Origin: Arthrobacter sp. OAP107
GTDB lineage: Bacteria; Actinomycetota; Actinomycetes; Actinomycetales; Micrococcaceae
Reading direction: 5' to 3'
DNA: 64,000 bases
Assembly: GCF_040546765.1 (NCBI RefSeq)
Contig: NZ_JBEPOK010000001.1
Location: 2,108,001 to 2,172,000, forward strand
Under the pieces are notes generated by a model that did no database searches, was not told the origin of the DNA, and saw only the letters and a program-made list of their open reading frames with translations. Positions 11,419 through 18,104 of this stretch are shown in pieces; within the stretch, counting starts at the first letter, position 1; each line of letters begins with the position of its first letter. The position numbers and the translations under genes are program-made.

Positions 11419-13506
11419 ATGTCTTCGCATCCAACATCAGAACCCCTGCAGCTGTCATTGCTGCAGGGGTTCCCTGCCACGGCAAGGCCCAACGGCGGCC
11501 CCGCCCTGGCTGCCGTCCGTCCGGTGGCACGCGTGCTCATCGAATCCCCGCTGCCGCATCTGGACAGGCCGTTCGACTACAGCGTGCCCGCCGAACTGGA
11601 TGATGACGCCCGGCCGGGCGTACGGGTCCGGGTGAAGTTCAGCGGCCAGGAACTCGGCGGCTACATCCTGGAACGGCTTGCGGAGTCCGACGCCGGCCAG
11701 CCCCTCGTCCCGCTGCACAAGGTCGTCTCGCCGGTTGCTGTGCTGACCCCCGCGCTGCAGGAGCTCGCTGGCCGCGTGGCCGCACGCTATGCGGGCACCG
11801 TCAGCGATGTGCTCCGGGTGGCGATCCCGCCGCGGGTGGTCAAGGTGGAGAAGGAGCTTGCCGGCGCCGAACCGGCCACGCCGTCCGCCGCCGGCCCGGA
11901 CCTGTCCGGCTCCGGCTGGACCCGCTACCGGAACGGTGCCGCCTTCCTCCGCCATCTCGGGTCCGGAGGCTCGCCCCGGGCTGCCCTCAGCGCGCTGCAG
12001 GGATTCGGGCCGGACGGCTGGCCGCGGCTTATCGCGGAGGCCGTGGCGGCGGTCAGGCAGTCCGGACGCGGCGCCGTCGTCGTCGTTCCCGACTACCGCG
12101 ACCTGGACCTGGTCCAGGCTGCCCTCGAGGAAATCCTGCCCGCCGATGACGTGGCGCGGCTGACGGCCGACGATGGCCAGACGCCCAGGTACCGCAGCTA
12201 CCTCCGGGTCCTCAACGGCACCGCGGGCGTCGCCGTCGGCACCCGTTCGGCCGCCTACGCCCCCGTACAGAACCTGGGGCTCGTCGTCTGCTGGGACGAC
12301 GGCGACGACCTCCACGTCGAACAACGTTCCCCTTATGCCCACACCCGCGAGGTGCTGCTGCTCCGTGCCGAACAGGACGGCGCGGCCTGCCTGTTGGCGG
12401 GGCACGCGCGCAGCACTGAGGTGCAGCGGCTGGTGGACGCCGGCTGGGCGATGCCCGTGGAAGCCGAACGCACGGTAATCCGCCGCACTGTTCCCCGGGT
12501 CCTGAACACGGCCGACAGCTTCGAACAGGAGCGCGACCCGCTCGCCCGGCTGGCCAGGCTGCCTGGCGCCGCGTGGCGTACCGCCAAGGAAGCACTCGAA
12601 CGCGGCCCGGTGCTGGTCCAGGTTGCCCGGGCCGGGTACGCGCCGTCACTGGCGTGCGAAACCTGCCGGGAACCGGCGCGGTGCCCTTCCTGCCAGGGTC
12701 CGCTCGCCATCGCCGGCAGCGCCGCTGTTCCTCAGTGCCGCTGGTGTTCGACGCCGGCACCGGCCTGGCGCTGCGTGCACTGCCAGGGCACCCGGCTCCG
12801 CCGCGGTGCGGCCGGCGTTCTCCGCACGGCAGAGGAACTGGGCCGGGCATTTCCCGGCAAGGCCGTGGTCACCTCATCCGGCCAGAACGTCAAGGCCACC
12901 GTGACGGACGCGTGCGCGCTGGTGGTCGCCACGGTGGGTGCCGAGCCTGTTGCTCCGGGCGGATACGCCGCGGCGCTGCTGCTCGACGGCGATTCACTGC
13001 TCCGCCGGGAGAACCTGCGCGCGGGCGAGGACGCCGTCCGGCGCTGGTTCAACGCCGCTTCACTGGTCAAGCCCGCCACCGAGGGCGGGATCGTCGTCAT
13101 CACCGCCGACGACACCGCCGCCGTGGGCGCGCTGCTGCGGTGGGACCCGGCGGGCTATGCCCAGCGGGAACTGGGCTTGCGCACCGAGCTGCAGCTGCCG
13201 CCGGCGGTGCGGGTTGCCGCCGTCACCGGCGGCAGCACCGCCGTCGGCCATTTCACCGCCTCGGCAACCAAGCTCCTTGCCGACGAGGGAGTGGAGCTGC
13301 GCGTTGCAGGCCCGGCGCCGCTGCTGCAGACCGCAAGCACCAGTGCAGCGGGCATGGAGAGTGTGGACGTGCGCACGCTGCTGTTCATTCCATACGCGCA
13401 GGCAGCCATCGTGACAAGGGTGCTCCGGGCAGCGAAGGCCGCAGGCGCCGCGAAACGCACCGAGGACCCGGTCCAGCTGCGGCTCGACGGCGTGGACGTG
13501 CTCTGA
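11419..13506 (+). CDS. priA: Primosomal protein N' (PriA), helicase motifs degenerate
   Basis: 695 residues from ATG 11419, chosen because CGGAGG lies 8 nt upstream; the open frame extends back to TTG 11383. The N-terminal PriA DNA-binding domain (RVLIESPLPHLDRPFDYSVP) is recognisable. The paired zinc-binding cysteines are retained: CETC, CPSC, CRWC, CVHC in the second half. The ATPase core looks lost. There is no G-x-x-G-x-G-K-T/S Walker A before the IAEAVAAVR helix, and the DEEH box position reads CWDDGDD. Actinobacterial PriA proteins are often annotated as lacking ATPase motifs, so it probably acts as a replication-restart scaffold rather than an active helicase. Confidence 0.88.
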   Translation: MSSHPTSEPLQLSLLQGFPATARPNGGPALAAVRPVARVLIESPLPHLDRPFDYSVPAELDDDARPGVRVRVKFSGQELGGYILERLAESDAGQPLVPLHKVVSPVAVLTPALQELAGRVAARYAGTVSDVLRVAIPPRVVKVEKELAGAEPATPSAAGPDLSGSGWTRYRNGAAFLRHLGSGGSPRAALSALQGFGPDGWPRLIAEAVAAVRQSGRGAVVVVPDYRDLDLVQAALEEILPADDVARLTADDGQTPRYRSYLRVLNGTAGVAVGTRSAAYAPVQNLGLVVCWDDGDDLHVEQRSPYAHTREVLLLRAEQDGAACLLAGHARSTEVQRLVDAGWAMPVEAERTVIRRTVPRVLNTADSFEQERDPLARLARLPGAAWRTAKEALERGPVLVQVARAGYAPSLACETCREPARCPSCQGPLAIAGSAAVPQCRWCSTPAPAWRCVHCQGTRLRRGAAGVLRTAEELGRAFPGKAVVTSSGQNVKATVTDACALVVATVGAEPVAPGGYAAALLLDGDSLLRRENLRAGEDAVRRWFNAASLVKPATEGGIVVITADDTAAVGALLRWDPAGYAQRELGLRTELQLPPAVRVAAVTGGSTAVGHFTASATKLLADEGVELRVAGPAPLLQTASTSAAGMESVDVRTLLFIPYAQAAIVTRVLRAAKAAGAAKRTEDPVQLRLDGVDVL

Positions 13507-13525
13507 CGCCTCGGGTTCGGCGACG

Positions 13526-14602
13526 CTACTTGCGGCGCAGTGCCATGACCTCTGCCGCAACGTCCACCAGCTGGCGGGCGGATTCGTCCCAGCTGAACTG
13601 CTCTGCCCTCGTCACAGACCGCCGGGAGATGTCCTGCCAGTGCTGCCGGTCCGCGAGGCTGCGGACGGCGGCGGTGAACTCGGGGGCTGATTCGGTCGCA
13701 ACGTAGGTGGCGGCGCCCGCTCCCACCTCGCGGAAGATCGGGATGTCGCTGGCGATCACCGGGGTGCCCAGTGCCATGGCCTCCACCAGGGGCAGGCCGT
13801 AGCCCTCGGCCTTGGACAGCGTGACCAGGGCGGTGGCGCGGTTCAGCATCGCCGCGTATTCGTCGTCGGTCACTCCGTTATGGAACACGACGTTCGCTCC
13901 GGCGGGGATCTGCGCCTCAAGCTCGGCGCGGCGGTGCGGCGTGATCCGGCTGAGCAGATGCAGTGTGTAGTCAGGCAGGCCGGCCATTCCGGCGAGCATG
14001 GTTTCGACGTTCTTATAGGGCATGAATGAGCCCATGTAGAGCAGGGTCTTCTCCGGCGCCGCTTCCGGGTCGCGGGGCTGCTGGGCCGGCTGCGGGGCGT
14101 TGCTGACGATGCGGACCGGACGGCTGGTCAGGCGGTACTTGGCCATCAGGGCCTCGGTGGTCCTGCTGATGGTGGCGACGACATCGGCACGGTTGAGCAG
14201 GACTCGCTGGGGCCAGAACGCCTTGTGGTAGAGGCGCCACAGGATGCGGACCGGTGCCGGCAGGAAGCCCGGGGGTGCCGGGTGCTCGTAGTAGATGAGG
14301 TCGTGCAGGGTGAGCACCAGGCCGTATTTGCGTCCCCACGTGCCCATGGTCTGCATGGGGCACACCACCACATCAGCCCCGAGCCGGTTCACCTTCCGGG
14401 CCACGAAGAGTTCCGCGGGGGAGAGCGGGCTGCTGATGAGGGTGTGGGGAACATCGGGGAGCAGCGCCAGTTGCCGCGGGTCGCTGATGAGCATGGACAC
14501 GTCGGCGATCTTGGAGACGGCCGCGATGAGGCTGGAGCCGTAGCGGCTGATGCCGTCGTGGTGGTCCGTCCGGGTGAACCGGGCATCGATCACTATTTTC
14601 AC
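13526..14602 (-). CDS. GT4-family glycosyltransferase
   Basis: 358-residue GT-B glycosyltransferase. The N-terminal acceptor domain begins KIVIDARFTRTDHHDGISRYG. The C-terminal donor domain has LLYMGSFMPYKNVETML and the retaining EX7E signature in KAEGYGLPLVEAMA, followed by GTPVIASDIPIFREV. Family GT4 members transfer sugars or sugar phosphates to lipids, glycans or small molecules; substrate unknown. It has a GTG start that overlaps the stop of the upstream hydrolase by 4 nt, so the two are translationally coupled. It converges on priA with 19 nt between stops. Confidence 0.87.
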   Translation of the reverse strand: MKIVIDARFTRTDHHDGISRYGSSLIAAVSKIADVSMLISDPRQLALLPDVPHTLISSPLSPAELFVARKVNRLGADVVVCPMQTMGTWGRKYGLVLTLHDLIYYEHPAPPGFLPAPVRILWRLYHKAFWPQRVLLNRADVVATISRTTEALMAKYRLTSRPVRIVSNAPQPAQQPRDPEAAPEKTLLYMGSFMPYKNVETMLAGMAGLPDYTLHLLSRITPHRRAELEAQIPAGANVVFHNGVTDDEYAAMLNRATALVTLSKAEGYGLPLVEAMALGTPVIASDIPIFREVGAGAATYVATESAPEFTAAVRSLADRQHWQDISRRSVTRAEQFSWDESARQLVDVAAEVMALRRK

Positions 14603-15528
14603 GCGGAGTGGTCCTTAAGGAAGCGGCGGATGAATCCTGCGGCAGGCCCGGGCGTTTCGTAGTGGATCAGGTGTCCGACGCCCGGGATGACATCGAGCGT
14701 TGCGTCGGGGAGCAGGGAGGCAAGCCGGTGCTGGTCCCGCAGCAGGGCGATCTCGTCCTTTTCGCCGGCGATGAGCAGCACGGGCAGGGTGAGCCGCGGC
14801 GCAATCTCGGCCACATTGCTGCTGACGGACGCGGTGAAGGATTCCAGCAGACTGTCCCGGTTGGCGAACGCACTGAAGTACGCGTGGTGCTGGCCGTGAA
14901 TGAAGCGGAGCAGGTCCTTGTCCTTCGTCTTGGCCATGGCCGCGCTCATGACCCGCACGATGAGCGGACTGCGCAGGAGCGCGAGGCCGAGGGGGCGGGG
15001 GAGCCGCGCCGAGAGGCGGTAGTACAGCACTGCCAGCCGGGTCATGAGGCCCTTCGGGCCTTCCAGTGCGGGCGCGGCGATGGGGTTGACCAGGATGAGC
15101 GGCCAGACCGCCTCCGGATGGGCTGCGACGAAGTGGGCGGCGACGATGGAGCCGAACGAGTGGCCCAGCAGGACGGTGTCCGGGCCCAGTCCCAGCGCCG
15201 CCAGAAAGTCGCTGATGAACCGGCCGTAGCGTTCCACGCTGTGGCCCGCGTCGGTAAATGCTCCGGAGCTGCCAAACCCGGGGAGGTCCGGCATGATCAG
15301 CCGCATCTCAGTCAGCTGGTCGGCGACCCGCAGCAGGCCGTGGTGGTCGCCGCGGAAACCGTGGATGACCAGGATGGTGCGGGTGTCCGGCGTGGTCTTT
15401 TCCGGTTCGTACACCCAGTAGGCAACGTTGCTGCCCGCCAGCTGCACGGTGGCGGCACGGGTGCGGGCGGCGAGTCCGCTGCTGACGAAGGATGGTGCGG
15501 TGGCGGGCTCGGAGTCGGTTGTTCTCAT
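14599..15528 (-). CDS. Alpha/beta hydrolase
   Basis: 309-residue alpha/beta-fold hydrolase. It has an oxyanion strand ILVIHGFRGDHHG, nucleophile elbow LLGHSFGSIVAAHF (Ser), a late Asp region (LPVLLIAGEKDEIALL) and catalytic His in IPGVGHLIHYE. Residues between the elbow and the acid form a helical lid typical of lipase or C-C hydrolase relatives. No signal peptide. It lies upstream of and overlaps the glycosyltransferase, so the pair may act on the same glycan or lipid; that is inference. Start is ATG 15528, 14 nt after the reductase stop. Confidence 0.83.
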   Translation of the reverse strand: MRTTDSEPATAPSFVSSGLAARTRAATVQLAGSNVAYWVYEPEKTTPDTRTILVIHGFRGDHHGLLRVADQLTEMRLIMPDLPGFGSSGAFTDAGHSVERYGRFISDFLAALGLGPDTVLLGHSFGSIVAAHFVAAHPEAVWPLILVNPIAAPALEGPKGLMTRLAVLYYRLSARLPRPLGLALLRSPLIVRVMSAAMAKTKDKDLLRFIHGQHHAYFSAFANRDSLLESFTASVSSNVAEIAPRLTLPVLLIAGEKDEIALLRDQHRLASLLPDATLDVIPGVGHLIHYETPGPAAGFIRRFLKDHSA

Positions 15529-15542
15529 CTGCTGGGGGAGTC

Positions 15543-16412
15543 CTAGTTGACGTTGTCGGGGTGGGAGCCGGTGCGGTATCCGCGCTCCAGGGCTTCGATG
15601 TCCGCCATGTCCAGGTCTGAGAGCTCAAAGCCGAAGACGTCGAGGTTTTCCCGGATCCGGGCCGCGGAGCTGGCCTTGGGAATGGTGATGTTGCCCAGCT
15701 GGATCTGCCAGCGCAGGACCACCTGGGCCGGGCTCACCTTGTGTTCGGCCGCAAGGGCACCGATGACGGGGTCCTCCAGGACCTGTCCGCGGCCCAGGGG
15801 GCTCCACGCCTCGGTGCGGATTCCCAGGCCGCGGTGCTTCTCCCGCAGCTCGGCCTGCTGCAGCCAGGGATGGAGTTCGATCTGGTTGACGGCCGGCACC
15901 ACCTCGGCTGTTTCCAGTAGCTGGTCCAGGTGCTGCGGCAGGAAGTTGGAGACGCCGATGGCGCGCACCTTGCCCTCGCGGTACAGCGTCTCCAGGGCGC
16001 GGTAGGTCTCCTGGAACAGCCCGCGCTTCGCACACGGCCAGTGGATCAGGTACATATCCACGTATTCCAGGCCGAGATTAATCATCGACGTATCGAACGC
16101 CCGCAGCGTCGCGTCGTAGCCGTGGTCGTCGTTCCACACCTTGGTGGTGATGAAGAGGTCCTCGCGCGAGGTGCCCGGGGCGGCCTCACCCGAACCGCCG
16201 GTGGAGGCTTCAGCGGCGAATACCTCGACCAGTCCGCGCGCCACCCCTGATTCGTTCCCGTACATGGCAGCCGTGTCGAAATGGCGGTACCCGGCTTCCA
16301 GGGCCGTGGCCACCAGGTTGGCGGTGCCTTTCGGCGGAACCTTGTACAGCCCGAAGCCCAACTGGTCGATCAGCACGCCGTTGTTCAGGCTGAGCCGGGG
16401 TGAGGTAGTCAT
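15543..16412 (-). CDS. Aldo/keto reductase
   Basis: 289-residue NADPH-dependent oxidoreductase of the AKR5-like 2,5-didehydrogluconate reductase group. The catalytic tetrad is visible: Asp and Tyr in HFDTAAMYGNE, Lys in DLFITTKVW, and His in YLIHWP. The C-terminal cofactor region includes IPKASSAARIRENLDVFGFEL. A short Gly/Ser/Glu-rich insert (EAASTGGSGEAAPGTS) precedes the Lys strand. First gene of a possible three-gene minus-strand unit with the hydrolase and glycosyltransferase. Physiological substrate unknown. Confidence 0.9.
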   Translation of the reverse strand: MTTSPRLSLNNGVLIDQLGFGLYKVPPKGTANLVATALEAGYRHFDTAAMYGNESGVARGLVEVFAAEASTGGSGEAAPGTSREDLFITTKVWNDDHGYDATLRAFDTSMINLGLEYVDMYLIHWPCAKRGLFQETYRALETLYREGKVRAIGVSNFLPQHLDQLLETAEVVPAVNQIELHPWLQQAELREKHRGLGIRTEAWSPLGRGQVLEDPVIGALAAEHKVSPAQVVLRWQIQLGNITIPKASSAARIRENLDVFGFELSDLDMADIEALERGYRTGSHPDNVN

Positions 16413-16419
16413 GGATACG

Positions 16420-16465
16420 ACTCTACCGATACCGTGCCGCGGCGCGTGGGACCGGCAGGTAGAGT
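16420..16465 (-). promoter_or_regulatory. Candidate -10 of the aldo/keto reductase inside an 8-bp inverted repeat
   Basis: On the minus strand TAGAGT (16425 down to 16420) lies 7 nt before the reductase ATG and fits TANNNT. The octamer ACTCTACC (16420-16427) recurs inverted as GGTAGAGT at 16458-16465, 30 nt away. The symmetry could be an operator overlapping the promoter, or chance. Confidence 0.35.
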
Positions 16466-16497
16466 TTCCGTCCCGGGCCCGGGAGCGTGGCCCCGGT

Positions 16498-16860
16498 TCA
16501 GCCCCAGCAGAGGCAGAAGGGGTGGCCGGCGGGGTCCGCGTAGACCTGGAAGCCCTCGGCGGAGGTGATGTCCTCCGCCGGCTTCAGCAGGCGTGCACCG
16601 AGGGAGATGGCCTCATCGTGGGCGGACGCGACATCCTCGACATAGAGGTCGAGGTGGATCTGCTGCGGATTCCCGTCGGGCCATTCCGGCGGCACGTGGT
16701 TCGGCGCGAGCTGGAAGCCCAGGCGCGCGTTTCCGTCGACGCTGACAGTGTGCCAGTCATCCTCGGCATCCACGGTGCCGCCCAGCAGGCCGGCCCAGAA
16801 GGTGCTCTCGGCAGGAAGGTCGGCGGCGTCGAACACAACGATCTGTCTGGTGATTTTCAT
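16498..16860 (-). CDS. VOC-superfamily (glyoxalase-like) protein
   Basis: 120 residues from ATG 16860, selected because GAGGA lies 7 nt upstream; the frame stays open to 16941 with poor coding character. The two beta-alpha-beta-beta-beta modules of the vicinal oxygen chelate fold are recognisable: RQIVVFDAADLPAESTFW at the start and IHLDLYVEDVASAHDEAI in the middle, ending in YADPAGHPFCLCW. The metal-dependent reaction cannot be deduced; many such proteins are uncharacterised or confer small-molecule resistance. It is preceded by the ole promoter region on the opposite strand. Confidence 0.82.
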   Translation of the reverse strand: MKITRQIVVFDAADLPAESTFWAGLLGGTVDAEDDWHTVSVDGNARLGFQLAPNHVPPEWPDGNPQQIHLDLYVEDVASAHDEAISLGARLLKPAEDITSAEGFQVYADPAGHPFCLCWG

Positions 16861-17014
16861 GCGGTCATCCTCGCACGGCCGCGATGGTTTTCCGAGAGTT
16901 TCCCACCGGTTTCGGGGGCAATTGCGGGCAAAAGCGCCCAAAAACGCCGGCGGCGCCGCGGGCGCGAAATAGGATGATCCGGGCTCGCACCGGCATAGTT
17001 AAGCTCTCTTGGGC

Positions 17015-17041
17015 TTGCACTGATGGGTTTATGGGTACAGT
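17015..17041 (+). promoter_or_regulatory. Candidate ole operon promoter
   Basis: TTGCAC (17015-17020) and TACAGT (17036-17041) are 15 nt apart in the 221-nt divergent gap between the VOC gene and oleA. The -10 ends 6 nt before an ATG at 17048 that opens a 10-codon ORF (MNARRKRTGA) ending at 17080, two bases before the preferred oleA TTG. The rest of the gap, 16861-17014, shows nothing I can name. Confidence 0.4.
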
Positions 17042-17081
17042 CACCGCATGAATGCAAGACGGAAACGAACAGGGGCTTGAC

Positions 17082-18104
17082 TTGGCAGGAAATGCAACCT
17101 TCCGGCACAGCAACACCGCGCTGCTGTCGGTGAGCAGCGTCGAGGCTCCGCGGATCGTGAGTTCCACGGATTTCGATCGCAGGTTGGCTTCGACCCTGCA
17201 GCGGCTGAAGTTTCCGCCGCGGCTGCTGGAGCGCGTAGCCGGCATCACGCACCGGCGCTGGTGGGCCGCCGGGACATCATTCGATGATGCCGCGGTGGAA
17301 GCCGGCGCGAAGGCCCTGGCCGAGGCCGGAGTCGAACCGTCCGACATCGGCCTGCTGATCAATACGTCGGTCACGCGGCGCAACCTGGAACCCTCCGTCG
17401 CGGTGAAGATCCACCACGGCCTCGGTCTGCCGTCGTCGGCCATGAACTTCGATCTGGCCAACGCTTGCCTCGGATTCGTCAACGGGCTGACCCTGGCGGC
17501 CAGCATGATCGACTCCGGCCAGATCAAGTACGCGATGATCGTCAACGGTGAAGATGCCGAGGCAACGCAGGAGGCCACCCTGGCCCGGCTGCAGCGGCCC
17601 GAGACCACGCGTGAAGACTTCAACCGGGAGTTTGCCACGCTCACGCTTGGATCCGGGGCTGCCGCAGCGGTCCTGGGCCCGGCGGACCAAAACCCCGGCG
17701 CGCACCGGATCGTGGGCGGGGTGATGCGGGCCGGCACCGAGCACCATGAGCTGTGCGTTGGCGGCATCGACGGCATGGCAACGGACACGAAGGGCCTGCT
17801 CGACGGCGGGCTGCAGCTCGTGGTCGACGCCTGGCACGAGGCGCAGCCGGAATGGGACTGGGGCTCGATGGACCGGTACGTCACGCACCAGGTGAGCAAT
17901 GCTTACACGAAGGCCATCATCGACGCGATCGACCTGGACCCGGACAAGGTTCCCATCACGTTCCCGCACTGGGGCAATGTGGGCCCGGCTTCGCTCCCGA
18001 TGACCCTGGCCGCAGAGGCCCAGACCCTCGAAACCGGCAACCGGGTGCTGTGCATGGGAGTCGGTTCAGGCCTGAACACCGCCATGATGGAAATCGTTTG
18101 GTAG
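17082..18104 (+). CDS. oleA: OleA: thiolase-fold enzyme for head-to-head fatty acyl condensation
   Basis: Condenses two fatty acyl-CoAs to a 2-alkyl-3-ketoacid in long-chain olefin synthesis. Thiolase fold related to KAS III. Catalytic Cys129 in ANACLGF, His269 in THQVSNAY and Asn299 in HWGNVGPASLP keep the 30-residue His-to-Asn spacing of the family. The TTG at 17082 is preferred, with AGGGG 6 nt upstream, giving 340 residues; an ATG at 17052 is in frame but lacks a ribosome-binding site. The gene is followed with 7 nt overlap by oleBC and then oleD, which makes OleA far more likely than fatty-acid FabH. Confidence 0.92.
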   Translation: MAGNATFRHSNTALLSVSSVEAPRIVSSTDFDRRLASTLQRLKFPPRLLERVAGITHRRWWAAGTSFDDAAVEAGAKALAEAGVEPSDIGLLINTSVTRRNLEPSVAVKIHHGLGLPSSAMNFDLANACLGFVNGLTLAASMIDSGQIKYAMIVNGEDAEATQEATLARLQRPETTREDFNREFATLTLGSGAAAAVLGPADQNPGAHRIVGGVMRAGTEHHELCVGGIDGMATDTKGLLDGGLQLVVDAWHEAQPEWDWGSMDRYVTHQVSNAYTKAIIDAIDLDPDKVPITFPHWGNVGPASLPMTLAAEAQTLETGNRVLCMGVGSGLNTAMMEIVW

